The notes: generated by a model from the sequence alone, not told the origin. Positions 7,851 to 16,916 are shown, numbered from the stretch's first letter. The stretch is DNA of 16,916 bases from Discostella pseudostelligera (GCA_036940085.1 JALLBK010000267.1:1-16916), one strand, 5' to 3'. Made by a program: numbers and translations.

Positions 7851-9109
7851 ATGGCAATGACGTCCTATAGGGTGGCTCTAGTCGCTCCTCTAGCAATTGT
7901 TCCTGATGGCGTTGGTATTGCTGCAGCGTTGACATCGTCGATTTCAACTGATGAAACAACCCATGGTGCGTTGTCGTCGTCGGCATCAGCATCCTCGCTT
8001 ACATCATCGGAATGGCTCAAGCAACAACAGCAACATGACGCATCAGCAGCAGGACAGGCACCACAGCTTGATCAAACGAGGTTCCTTCAACTGCAAGACG
8101 AAACCACGGGAGAGGTGCAAGATGGATCATCATCATCGTCGTCGTCGTCGTCATCTACAATCTGCATCACCTGCTCTTTTCCTCTATCATACACTTTCCA
8201 ACTTGCATTCAAGAAAAATGAAAATTGTTACACATCGACATTAGAAGGCACAGAAAGTTATTTACTTTCCGGTGTCGAATGTCTAATGACTCCATCGGAG
8301 ACGCCACCAATGTACATCTCCTCTATCCACTTTTTGGAATTCGATAGCACCGCATACCTCAATGTGATACATGAAAATACCACCTATTTTAATGGCCCAT
8401 TTTACAATGATGAAGTATTTACTTTTCCATCATCGATTGCTTTGGCGGAAGGAGACGAGTACACACTTCCTGGTGCAGCAGGACTATTCATATTTGGTAA
8501 CGATGAGGATAGCGGCGAACCAATTCTAAAGAATCAGGTAGTTTGGACCTTTGGCACTCCTGGTGTAGGAGACAGCAAAGATTGTAAGAAAGCTGCTAGG
8601 GAATTGGAAGGAAAATCGTTGGGATGGGTCGTATTTGTAAGTTGTGTGTGTAACCCCCAAACAATCGATTATCATAATTGTTGTCATTCTTCTGACGCAT
8701 TTGGCTCTCTTTCACGAAATCAATTGTAACTAAGGAGGAGGTTGTATCAACCGACCATGAATTTTGTATTGAGGCATCAACGTCGCCGCCTTCTTCATCT
8801 TCATCGATGTCGGATTCAGTCATAGTCGGATCAGCATCGTCATCATCTCCAACACTAGCTCCTACCGCCGCCACCATCATCAATATTAACAGTAGCAGTC
8901 CCGTCGGCATAGAAGTGGGTGGCAGTAAATCATCTAAAAGCGGTAACAAAAGCAAATCCACTTCATCAAAACAGTCATCCATGACGGAGGAGGTTACTAG
9001 CGATTATGAAAGTGGTTCGTTGTCAAAGACAGCAAAGAGTGGTGGTGGTGAAGATGGTGACTTTGATGGACAGACGACAAGAAAGGGTGGAACTACTAGC
9101 CATCGATAA
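7851..9109 (+). CDS. Probable secreted protein of unknown function, two exons (7851..8636, 8735..9109)
   Basis: Joining two exons across an intron gives 386 residues. The ATG at 7851 has A at -3 and G at +4. The N-terminus has a hydrophobic stretch, about 8-27, after Arg7 that could be a signal peptide, but Asp19-Gly20 interrupt it. Then come Ser/Ala- and Gln-rich linkers, a run of ten Ser (93-102) and a compact domain at 104-262. This has five Cys (105, 108, 126, 144, 245), ISSIHFLEFDSTAYLNVI (156-173), an NTT glycosylation site at 176 and the end GWVVF (258-262). The order of words recalls a secreted family I associate with diatoms (..SIxFLEFD..LNVI.., ..QNxxxWxFxN.., ..GWxxF); this is from memory. 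Exon 2 encodes a Ser/Thr/Lys-rich tail with a PTLAPTAA stretch. I do not recognise an enzymatic motif. Confidence 0.75.
8637..8734 (+). other. Intron in gene 4 (98 bp)
   Basis: The donor is a perfect GTAAGT at 8637-8642. A CTGAC branch-like site is at 8692-8696, followed by a pyrimidine-rich CTCTCTTTC, and the acceptor TAAG ends at 8734. The intron is phase 0 and restores the frame into 124 more codons. Reading through it would stop at 8727-8729, inside the intron. Two further AGs at 8737 and 8740 could also act as acceptors without changing frame. Confidence 0.8.
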
Positions 9110-9339
9110 TTTCATTTGTACCACCGTTATCAATGATTGTCGAAATTAGCATCGGTAGGAATTGAGAAATGTCTGTCTTGTGGAGGAAATTTATCACTGA
9201 CATGGCTCGCAACAACGATACTGTTTGCTTGAATGTACAAATAATTCACATGATCATGAGATTCAAAGAAGAAGATCAAAGAGAATGAGGTCTCAATGAT
9301 CTAATTGATGTGTAAGGAATGATTAAATCTTATGACACA
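9110..9339. other. Convergent 3' intergenic region, genes 4 and 5
   Basis: 230 bp between the stop codons of gene 4 and the FPGS gene. It is AT-rich and holds no gene or repeat that I can see. Confidence 0.5.
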
Positions 9340-11577
9340 TTATGCAATCTGCCTCGAGTCAATTTTCTTTCCTTCTTCCCATCCCGCGGCTGCAAGAGCC
9401 GACCCAACAATGTACAGAGAGCCAGTGACACACACCTCAACCACCACACTCTTATTCTCAACAGGATGTATGGAGTCATCGCAATCCATACCGTCCTCGA
9501 TGTTCGTTGTGGATGTAACCCCCTTTTGAATCGATGTGAGAGCATCTTTTACATTCAAACCGGTAACTAATTTCATCGGAGGTTCCGCCAGAACGTCACG
9601 CTCACCAGCAGCACTGCCACTGCCAAGGTGTCTTGAATACAAGTCGATGACTTTCCACACAATGGCCAACGTTTCTTGCCATGATGTGACTGCGGATAAT
9701 CCCGCTAGCAAGTTAGTAACGACATCTTCATTAATGCCTATGCTCAGATGATGGCCAGCATCTGCAGCAGTAGTGGCAACAGTCTGTAATTTGCGACACA
9801 TATTCTCGAAAGTTACGTCGTCAATGGCTTCACCACCTGAAACATCCTGCTCAAGAGGTTCCTTTGTCCATGCTTCCTCAAGCCGTTTGGGCACAGCACT
9901 CGGGCGCTCAAAGTCCGCATGGCAAAAGTATATCGATTCAAACATAATTTTGGCTGTGTATAGACTATGAATCAACGGGATGGGATTTTTTTCATGTCCA
10001 CAATTAAATATGAGGAATTTGTGTTGGAATGTGGAAGCGTCGGCCTTGTTGTCACTGCTGCTATTATCAACAACTGTTCGAAACCATTTAATGCATGCTT
10101 TTATAGAGAGGGGTGTGTGTGCACCATCACATCGTAAATTCATTGTGAGTTTGCGATGATGTCGTCGTTCAGATCCATTCATTGTCGAAATAGGATAAGG
10201 TAAAGTATGACACCGTCCAGGCCAAAATGTTTTGGCCAATGCATTCTGGATATCAATCATTGATTGAGTAGATGAATGATGTACTTGATTTATGGCATAT
10301 TGACACATTGCAAATGCCAAAGCGGCATTACTTCTCTGATGTTCTCCTTGTAATCCAATCTCCGAAAATGACTCGATGAATGCATCATGAACAACTTGGA
10401 GATGCGAGCCATTGAATTTGGCAATTCGATCTAATGTAGTCAATACCTCGGATGAATTATTGTTTCCACTAGCAAAAACAATGGGTTGATTTGTTGCTTG
10501 TTGATCTTCTCCATTGCTTGCAGAGGCGGCGGTGACGGAGATTGTAGTAAGATTCTTTTCGGCAACAAACCTTTCATATCCTCCATCGTCCATCCCAATA
10601 TTGTCTAGCTTGTTATGTACATATATGCCCCCCTTCTCCCATGCTATTTGTGACAATGTCGATCCAAGTATCCGTGTGTGATCATAATCAATTAATGTCA
10701 CTCCACGCACAAGTACCCATCGTTCGTTGTTATTTCTAGTTGTTGATTCCAACCAGGAAAAGGGATGAGTGGAATCTTGATTCGTTGTTGTTGACGATGT
10801 TATTGGCGGTGCTGGCGGTTCAAAAACATTCGTGGCATCGTACCTTCCACCCATTCCCACCTCCAATAAGATAACATCAATCTTGGGTAGTGATTCTGCG
10901 GTTGTTGGTTGATGGCAGAAGGTGTAGATTGCCATTAGCGTGAGCATGCGGAAATATCCTGGTAGTGTTGGTAGGGGTGGCAATGATGTTTTATTACCTC
11001 CTTCTCCATGGTCAACAGCAGTATCCTTATCCGTATCGTCATGAAATTGTTCCAATTTATGTCTGACACTCCAATACACCCTCCCAAACATTTCTTTAGA
11101 TATCGGCATACCATTGATTCGTATACGTTCACATATGTTCACTAAATGTGGTGAGGTGAACAATCCAGTATTGAGACCGTAGGCATTTCGTAGTATACTT
11201 TCGCAGAGTGAGAGTGTCGATCCTTTCCCTTTGGTTCCGGTAATGTGAAAGATGAGGGGTGGTATGTGAAACTTGTTGGTGGTGGTATTGATGTCATGTT
11301 TGTTTTCTTGTGTTGTTGTGGTGATGCCCTCACAGCTGTTTTTATTGCTGCTGTTGTTAATTGCATCACTGCCATTCAAGTCCAACCCCAATCGATGCAA
11401 ATAGATATGCATATCTTGTAGAGTATTCGTTCGACGAAGTGTCGCCGCTCGCAACTCTTGCGGCGTCGTGGCTTGATGCAATGGTGAGAGGAGGGCGGAT
11501 GCGGCTTCTTCGTAGGAGCAGCCTTCGGCCTGGTCGTCGTACTTGTCGTCGGCGCATGTTGTTGCAATCGCTGTCAT
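9340..11577 (-). CDS. FPGS: Folylpolyglutamate synthase
   Basis: Adds glutamates to tetrahydrofolates using ATP, which keeps folates in the cell and makes them good cofactors for one-carbon and thymidylate synthesis. 745 codons; in-frame TAG upstream at 11644-11646. Mur-ligase-like blocks are all present: P-loop GTKGKGST (114-121), SPHLVNICERIRING (142-156), LLEVGMGGRYDATN (237-250), DYDHTRILGSTLSQIAWEKG (297-316), GLQGEHQRSNAALA (408-421), WPGR (452-455), CDGAHTP (483-489), FNCGHEKNP (524-532) and CVTGSLYIVGSAL (716-728). IAWEKGGI is closer to animal FPGS than to bacterial FolC. Eukaryotic FPGS is usually near 550-590 residues; the extra length comes from Asn/Thr-, Ser- and Asp-rich insertions (about 68-103, 178-200, 255-285, 345-378). 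No obvious organelle-targeting peptide is present. Its promoter region has E2F-like sites. Confidence 0.95.
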   Translation of the reverse strand: MTAIATTCADDKYDDQAEGCSYEEAASALLSPLHQATTPQELRAATLRRTNTLQDMHIYLHRLGLDLNGSDAINNSSNKNSCEGITTTTQENKHDINTTTNKFHIPPLIFHITGTKGKGSTLSLCESILRNAYGLNTGLFTSPHLVNICERIRINGMPISKEMFGRVYWSVRHKLEQFHDDTDKDTAVDHGEGGNKTSLPPLPTLPGYFRMLTLMAIYTFCHQPTTAESLPKIDVILLEVGMGGRYDATNVFEPPAPPITSSTTTNQDSTHPFSWLESTTRNNNERWVLVRGVTLIDYDHTRILGSTLSQIAWEKGGIYVHNKLDNIGMDDGGYERFVAEKNLTTISVTAASASNGEDQQATNQPIVFASGNNNSSEVLTTLDRIAKFNGSHLQVVHDAFIESFSEIGLQGEHQRSNAALAFAMCQYAINQVHHSSTQSMIDIQNALAKTFWPGRCHTLPYPISTMNGSERRHHRKLTMNLRCDGAHTPLSIKACIKWFRTVVDNSSSDNKADASTFQHKFLIFNCGHEKNPIPLIHSLYTAKIMFESIYFCHADFERPSAVPKRLEEAWTKEPLEQDVSGGEAIDDVTFENMCRKLQTVATTAADAGHHLSIGINEDVVTNLLAGLSAVTSWQETLAIVWKVIDLYSRHLGSGSAAGERDVLAEPPMKLVTGLNVKDALTSIQKGVTSTTNIEDGMDCDDSIHPVENKSVVVEVCVTGSLYIVGSALAAAGWEEGKKIDSRQIA

Positions 11578-11772
11578 CGTTGTTGGTGGGCAAGGTGGAG
11601 CACGCGATGGCTTTGATGGCTGATGGCTTTTATCATCTGTAATCTATTATCTTTGGATGGTGTTGGAGTGATGAGCGATTGATGCATCGAGCATCGAGCC
11701 GCCGCCGCCCGCCGCCGGAACTACTACTACGCACTACTCCTACTATCTATTTACTTCTTGTGTCTACCATAC

Positions 11773-11862
11773 TTCCCGCGTCTTCCCGCCATTTCGCCAG
11801 CCTGTCTTCCCGCCATTTCGCCACATCATCGCCACCCTTTTGGCGCGCCTCAAGTTCCCGCC
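11773..11862. promoter_or_regulatory. Cluster of E2F-like sites
   Basis: TTCCCGCG is at 11773-11780. TTCCCGCC is at 11783-11790, 11807-11814 and 11855-11862. The palindrome GGCGCGCC is at 11842-11849 after TTTT. ATTTCGCC follows the second and third copies. These fit the E2F/DP consensus (TTTSSCGC and TTCCCGCC variants). The cluster is about 195-290 bp upstream of the FPGS start codon and about 265-355 bp upstream of gene 6. Binding is inferred. Confidence 0.6.
11780..11823 (+). repeat. Exact 20-bp tandem repeat carrying E2F-like sites
   Basis: GTCTTCCCGCCATTTCGCCA occurs at 11780-11799 and again at 11804-11823, a 24-bp period. Each copy holds TTCCCGCC and ATTTCGCC. Confidence 0.9.
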
Positions 11863-12126
11863 ATCTTCAAAGATTCACCCTCTCTTGAAGCTCCCAATCA
11901 GACTACAGATTCCTGCGTGGATTATGGGCCCAGATGATCCAGGTGGAATGTCACAAGAAGCACCCACGCACAGCCATCACATCAATCTTCGCCTTCTGCT
12001 TTTGTTCCTCCTCCCACTCCCAAAATCAAACAATAATTCATCGACGTCGCGGTGATCGGTGTCGGGGATCCCATCCACCTCCACTCTTGGGGATTCGATT
12101 CCAGTTTGCCGAACAAGGCTGAAATA

Positions 12127-15094
12127 ATGGACCAATCAACCTCATCATCTTCCAGTGTCGGCATGGAACAGCAGGACGGTGATGCCGCAGTTTCATCATC
12201 AATAATGACGGCGTCGGCGACTGCGACGACAAGCGCCATGACACTTCCCCCCTCCCCGCCAGGTGAACCTGCCATCCGCTCTCCGCCGCCTCCTTCCACG
12301 AATGCTACAAATTCTTCGTCGTCACCCTCTTCATCATCATTGGCGGCGTCGTCGTCATCATCAGATTCTCCATCGTCACCATCAACGCGACCGCCACTAA
12401 TTCCATCGGCATCAGAAATAGCAGCAGCAACCCCTACAGCTTCAGCTTCCACTGCAGCTAGAGCACTGCATCGAAAACAGCCCAGTGGAACACACGCCAC
12501 GGATCTTCACGATGATAATGATAATGTTGGGAAGAATGGAATCCACGGTAGTAGTGGCAACAGCCGCATAATTCTGAATGGTGTAACATCCAGCGGTGGG
12601 AATTCTTCACACAATAATTCCAACGAACAGAATGGCCATGATACCAATCACGAGCAGAGGAGGGGTAGTGGGAGTGGATCCAACAACTACTACAATTCTA
12701 CTACCACCTTCGATCATGAGAATAATTCGAATGGCAACATTAGCCGAACTAATAGCACCAGCAATATCAACAATCTGCAATCTCCCTCTCGAATAATCTA
12801 CACCACCACCTCTACCTCTTCCGCCAACGCCAACGCCAACACAGCATCAACTACTCAAAACACTCATCCAGGACGAAGATCCATTACATTGCGTCTACAT
12901 GAACTCATTGATCCTACTACTACTCCTTCAGCACAACTCCCTCCTTCGGGTAGTAGCAACAACAACACCACCAATAATGCATCGTTTGTATACATATCCT
13001 CTTCTCCACTCATTCTATCCTCGGTACGATCTTTACGAAGATTTCGTAGTTTGAGTTTGAGTGGATTGCCATTTGCCCATGTGGTCAATTCTGCGGTGGA
13101 GCAGGTGGCGGAAGAAGAAAATTTGAAGGCGACCACTTCTGCCAGTGCATCTACTACCACCACCACCGATGGCACCACCGCCGATGGTAATGAGCTGCAT
13201 CCACTCATAAGCAACAACAATACCAATGGAAATGGTGACAAAATTATCGATCGAGGAAGTATCACCGTGTCATGGTACGAGGGCACCACATCTACGGAAA
13301 TGTCAGATCATGTATACAATTGTGTATTGCGAAAATTGAATGCCGATCGTTGTAGTCGAAGGAGGAAGCAAGAGAAAAATATGAGTGGGGAAGGTGCCGT
13401 GTGTGGTCAAGAGAAGGTGGAGGAAGAAGGGAAATTAAAGTTGGAGGATGTACGATTGATTGATGAGACGGTTACTCCCCATGGAGGTGCGTGTGCATTA
13501 CGTGTCAATTTACTTCTATCCGATGCATGTCAAATCAACAATGTCTAACTCTGATTGTACTCATACTTTCCTTCCAACCACAGAAGTCGTTCTCTGCCCA
13601 TTCCTACCCGACGGATCCACATTTGTACTACAATTCAAAACTTCCATTGACAACCCACCAACGCCTCCTCCACCACCACCACCTCCTCCTTCAGCTACGA
13701 CTAGTAGTACTGCTCCCACGGCAATGATTAGCAGTCATCGAGCCACAACAATGTCCTCACTCCCACCATGGTATGCCTCCCGCGCACCGGAATCACCCTC
13801 AGCTGAACCAAGAAGTCCCTACCTACTGAATAGTCATCGAAGTTATAATGACTATTTGTTACATCAGCAGAGTAACAATGCAGTGCAGCATCAACAAGTA
13901 CAGACGCAGCAGTTATTGGGCGCCGTGGCGGCGTTGTTGCAACGACAGCAGCAGCATTCTGCCACTAGCGGGGGTGGAGGACAATCGCAGATGAATGGGA
14001 TCGGATCATTACCAACGTCGACGACGACATTACCGCCGGTAGTTCCGAGCATTAGTTCTGTCGCGGAGGAAGACGAGGAGGAGGAGTTCACATCTCCAAC
14101 GAAGCAGTTGCAACTACCCCTAAGATATAAAGAGGGTGATGACAACGACAATGATAAAAAAGTGGAGGAAGGGGATGAGAACATGACTACTCCCATGTCC
14201 TCAAAGAGCCCAATCAAGATGTCCAATAATGCACTGTTGGCCACAACACTGGGCACTTCGACGTCTGCGGATGCGTTGGATGCAATTGCTGAACATGCCA
14301 CAACAACGAATACGTCATCTTCACCATCACTAACATCAACGGCATTGACGACGGATCAATTAATTGAGCAACAATTGCGTCAATTGAATGAGTTGTTCGG
14401 ACTACGGAAGTTAGCATCGGGGTTTGGCCAAGAAGGCAACGTCGGGATGGATGTTGGAGGAGTTGGCAAATCCGTCAATGCTGCCGCTGCCATTCTTCCC
14501 GAAAACGACGATGATGATCAAGCCTTTCGTGCCTATTATCGTGCCGAGAAGAAGCAAGTTATATTCGTAATTGCCAACTACTTCGTCCTCTTCCTGTCAT
14601 TGATTGCATTATCAGCCGAGATACAAAGTCGATTGCCTCAATGGATGGATTGGGTCCAACAAAATTATGATTCCGTACAGAATTGTGCCACAGATCAGGG
14701 AGCGTTGATCGAATGTCTCAGTAATGGCGACTTCTCGGGATTGGTTGCCAGCTTTCTCCTATGGGCGACACAGAGCGCGAGTGCAAAGCGTATATTCTTG
14801 TTTGGATTTGACACACCCAAGAAACTCTGGACGGTAGTGTACGAAGCATTAGTAACGGCAGTGTGTTGGGGCATGTCGTATCTATTTATCCGTCGTGGAT
14901 TGAATCCCAATACACGTCAAAACTTTATTCAACAATATTGGAAGGATGCGGTGTATGGAAGTTTGGCTGGTTTCAATGCCGCATTTATGAAGGCGGTGTT
15001 GAAGAATTTGATTCCGCAGGAGGTTGCATTGGAGGCGTTGGAAGGACGGCAGTTGCGTATCCGACATTGGTTGCTTTCATTGATGGAGGATTGA
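12127..15094 (+). CDS. Uncharacterised membrane protein, two exons (12127..13486, 13584..15094)
   Basis: Splicing joins two frames into 956 residues. The ATG at 12127 has A at -3 and G at +4; the frame is closed upstream by TAA at 12034. Residues 1-250 are mostly Ser/Thr/Asn/Ala low complexity. A more ordered region at about 250-475 contains SITLRLHELID (252-262), FVYISSSPLIL (287-297) and, across the splice junction, VTPHGEVVLCPFLPDGSTF (449-467). A nine-Pro run (481-489), Gln-rich and acidic linkers follow. From 776 to the end the protein changes character: likely membrane segments at about 778-799, 837-852, 868-889 and 909-930, with FLFGFDTPKKLW and YWKDAVYGSLAGFNAAFMK between and within them. 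No known motif is recognised. The well-ordered C-terminal block is probably the conserved part and the N-terminal half probably faces the cytosol; both are inferences. It shares its promoter region with FPGS. Confidence 0.85.
13487..13583 (+). other. Intron in gene 6 (97 bp)
   Basis: The donor is AG|GTGCGT at 13487. A perfect CTAAC branch site lies at 13545-13549, then a pyrimidine-rich tract, and CACAG ends at 13583. It is phase 1, and removal creates a Glu codon that joins TPHG to EVVLCPF. Unspliced, the first frame stops at 13546-13548, within the branch site. The second frame has no sensible start of its own. Confidence 0.9.
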
Positions 15095-15338
15095 AATGCA
15101 GAGTGTGTGAGAGAGTGTTAAATAGTTACCCATTGCGGCGGTTGCCCGGACCCCCAAGCCTGCGGCGGAACCTGATGGGCTGACTGTTAATAGAAAGTTT
15201 GAGCGACCATACAATATACTATGCCTAAACATTAACTACTCGACTACATCGATTAATCCTTTCGAACGGACTGCTCTGTTATGATCGACGACAAATATCA
15301 AAACCAAAACATTTATGTCACCCCTGGTTGTGCAACCC
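15095..15338. other. Convergent 3' intergenic region, genes 6 and 7
   Basis: 244 bp between two stop codons. TGCGGCGG occurs twice around a C-rich stretch (15135-15166), flanked by CCCAT and ATGGG, a weak possible stem. I see no gene. Confidence 0.5.
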
Positions 15339-16568
15339 TTAACGACTTGTTACGAGGGTTGGATTACCCCGAATGAGATTGTACATCATTGTCAATCCAT
15401 CACCGTTCCTACCAATCCATTCAATAGCATGAGGCATAGTAGTCTCGGACATCTCTGAAAAAACATGTAAGTTCGCGTTTCCACCATCAAAATGATACGT
15501 GAGAATCTTTTGACGGGCTACTTCCGCCTTGTTCACGTTTCTGTTCATTCTCAAAAACGGAGGTATATCATTCCAAATGTCATCGTTACCACCCAAATGA
15601 ACATTTTGAAGGGTGTGGTTTGAGGCGAAAGTACTCTCAATACTGGAAAGATCACACAGTACACGAGATATAACGTTCAAACAACTGTTGACTGACTCTA
15701 TGTCCACTCCTACGAATCTTCTGATGCCAAGCCTAAGATACTTCAAGGATCTGTTTACCTCCAAAACAACTCTCAGGCGGATAATAATCTCATTGTCAAC
15801 ATCATCATTAGAAGCATTGATAGCAAGCGTTTCTAACGAGCACTTGGGATGAGATAAGGCCGTCGAGAAGATATTCCAGCCAGTGACAGTGAGAGCAGCA
15901 TCCAAATAAAATGATTTCAATGATTTGTGTCCGATCAAAAAGTTGCCGAGTATGGTGGCATTCTCATCATCAAGTATGGTGTCATGTGGGATGATCCCGA
16001 CGTCTGAATCGAGAAATTTGAGGGACGACAGTTTCTTATGTCTACTCAATGCACTGCAAAACCCTGCGACTTGTGCGTTCGTAACACCGTAGGAGTTTAC
16101 CTCGATACATTCCAAACGATCGTTCTTGCTTTGAGAGAGCGCTGAAGCAAGAGAGCCCAACAATGTTTCAGCTAACAATTCAGTCACTTTAATGCAACGT
16201 AGGTTGCAGCTGTGCTGAAGAATGGTGGGAAAGATCTCCAAACCATCCATACCGGTGTTCAAAGAATGCAGCGATAACGATTCAATGGACTGATTCCGTG
16301 ATAGCCCCTCTCGACATAATTCACCAATCCAACTACCATCCGTAGTCTCGTAGCCAATATAACCAATGGATATTGGTAACTTTTCCAAATGTTTGTTGCC
16401 ACCAATGGCACGGCCTGCACCTTCAATCCAACCATCTTGAAAAAGGCGCAAACCAGTAAGTTCAGGATTGTTGCTTTCCAATCTAGCCAATGTCTCAATA
16501 TCCAAATTAGGACATTCAATATCAGGCATCTGATACCCATCATCCACTGCTTGAATAGGATACTCCAT
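15339..16568 (-). CDS. Leucine-rich-repeat protein, RNI-like, diatom type
   Basis: 409 codons from the ATG at 16568 (A at -3, G at +4) to TAA. Irregular repeats of about 25-30 residues run from about 36 to 330, with words such as LTGLRLFQDG (37-46), IESLSLHSLN (95-104), LRCIKVTELL (123-132), LECIEVNSYGV (152-162), LSSLKFLDSDV (180-190), LKSFYLDAAL (217-226), LETLAINASND (245-255), LKYLRLGIRRF (275-285) and LQNVHLGGNDD (320-330). After them comes a distinct tail: RQKILTYHF (352-360), MPHAIEWIGRNGDGLTMMYN (378-397) and GNPTL. From memory this tail marks a large LRR family in diatoms. LRR proteins of this shape serve in protein binding; a partner cannot be inferred. No signal peptide or membrane segment. 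The frame stays open for more than 34 codons upstream without another ATG, so an upstream exon is possible. Confidence 0.85.
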   Translation of the reverse strand: MEYPIQAVDDGYQMPDIECPNLDIETLARLESNNPELTGLRLFQDGWIEGAGRAIGGNKHLEKLPISIGYIGYETTDGSWIGELCREGLSRNQSIESLSLHSLNTGMDGLEIFPTILQHSCNLRCIKVTELLAETLLGSLASALSQSKNDRLECIEVNSYGVTNAQVAGFCSALSRHKKLSSLKFLDSDVGIIPHDTILDDENATILGNFLIGHKSLKSFYLDAALTVTGWNIFSTALSHPKCSLETLAINASNDDVDNEIIIRLRVVLEVNRSLKYLRLGIRRFVGVDIESVNSCLNVISRVLCDLSSIESTFASNHTLQNVHLGGNDDIWNDIPPFLRMNRNVNKAEVARQKILTYHFDGGNANLHVFSEMSETTMPHAIEWIGRNGDGLTMMYNLIRGNPTLVTSR

Positions 16569-16916
16569 GATCTGACTATGTTCAGAAGAATGATATCCTG
16601 AGTTATAAAGTCGAGTTTTGGTACAATTGAAGCAACGACCTGCGCTTGTTTTGTGATTGTTTGAACTCAAAGCGGGGTTGCGATGAATATCATTCTGTTC
16701 TCTGTGAGCACAAAATAATCATGGCTGAATCAGTGTGAAACTGAATCCTATCTTCTCGCAGGCTCATTCTCTCGGTGGCTTTCCTGACGAGATCCAGAAC
16801 AATGCCGTTCGATACAAAATTTTTGTGGTGCTGGAGAAACGTATTGCAATGATTGGCACATCAAATTGTTGTTATCTCTTATCTCTACATCTTGCATTCT
16901 ATTTCGCCAATGCTTT
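16569..16916. other. Region upstream of gene 7 to the right edge
   Basis: 348 bp. Gene 7's frame continues open (Cys/Asn/Thr residues) to a TGA near 16720. A possible splice acceptor, TGTGCTCACAG on the minus strand, lies near 16700, so a 5' exon cannot be excluded. A minus-strand frame is open from the right edge to a TAG at 16748-16750 (56 codons, basic, two His/Cys-containing words), which could be the end of another gene or chance. I recognise nothing in it. Confidence 0.35.

Larger units (their letters stand above)
11578..12126. promoter_or_regulatory. Divergent intergenic region between FPGS and gene 6
   Basis: This 549-bp region should hold both promoters and 5' UTRs. Its main feature is the E2F-like cluster at 11773-11862. 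A GCCGCCGCC-type GC-rich stretch lies at 11698-11719. In gene 6's frame a TAA at 12034-12036 precedes the ATG at 12127. Plus-strand ATGs near 11924 and 11934 lie upstream and could be uORFs if transcribed; the second frame ends at 12122. Confidence 0.6.

Noticed and set aside
8596..8982. 128-codon minus-strand frame with Leu- and Asp-rich runs
   Set aside because: It is the antisense of the Ser-rich exon 2 and intron of gene 4; the runs are mirror images of TCA/TCG repeats.
11366..11593. Arg-rich minus-strand frame at the FPGS start, which could look like a targeting peptide
   Set aside because: It is in another frame from FPGS and I see no splice site that would join it.
12052..12126. GTG-initiated extension of gene 6
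   Set aside because: A nuclear gene would start at ATG; the first ATG in frame, 12127, has a good context.
13460..13583. Independent start of the second frame of gene 6
   Set aside because: This part lies mostly inside the intron and begins with TTG; splicing into the first frame explains both.
15124..15182. Possible hairpin or small RNA with TGCGGCGG repeats
   Set aside because: The repeats are direct, not inverted, and the CCCAT/ATGGG stem is too short. No tRNA arms are present.
16569..16670. TTG-initiated N-terminal extension of the LRR protein
   Set aside because: There is no ATG, and the residues do not resemble LRR sequence. It could be part of an unseen exon, but that is not supported.

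Overview
The window looks like nuclear DNA of a diatom, most likely a centric one. The signs are dense intron-poor genes, two short introns of 97-98 bp with GT..AG ends, long runs of Gln, Ser, Asn and Thr inside coding regions, and several protein types I associate with diatom genomes: an LRR family with a conserved C-terminal tail, a secreted domain ending in GWVVF, and C-x4-H-x-H-x4-C 'PGHxHxW' motifs. The organism call is an inference from memory of families; no search was run. I see no rRNA, tRNA, CRISPR array or mobile-element open frame.

Seven genes alternate strictly in strand: (1) 596..1 minus, 5' part of an uncharacterised protein running off the left edge; (2) 1082..4912 plus, a 1276-residue probable nuclear protein with three CHHC knuckle-like motifs, a duplicated acidic module, a Myb/SANT repeat of SHAQKYF type and a C2HC finger; (3) 7037..5184 minus, a GT14 (core-2/I-branching) glycosyltransferase; (4) 7851..9109 plus, two exons, a probably secreted unknown protein; (5) 11577..9340 minus, folylpolyglutamate synthase; (6) 12127..15094 plus, two exons, an unknown protein with a very low-complexity N-terminal half and a C-terminal block of about four membrane segments; (7) 16568..15339 minus, a leucine-rich-repeat protein.

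This order creates three divergent intergenic regions (597-1081, 7038-7850, 11578-12126) and three short convergent ones (4913-5183, 9110-9339, 15095-15338). The FPGS/gene 6 divergent region carries a compact cluster of E2F-like sites, including an exact 20-bp tandem duplication. That fits S-phase control of folate metabolism. The gene 1/gene 2 region has three copies of GGGTATGCA.

The genes do not form an obvious single pathway. The most interesting points are the domain combination of gene 2, the E2F cluster, and the uncharacterised membrane protein of gene 6, whose two open frames must be joined across an intron.
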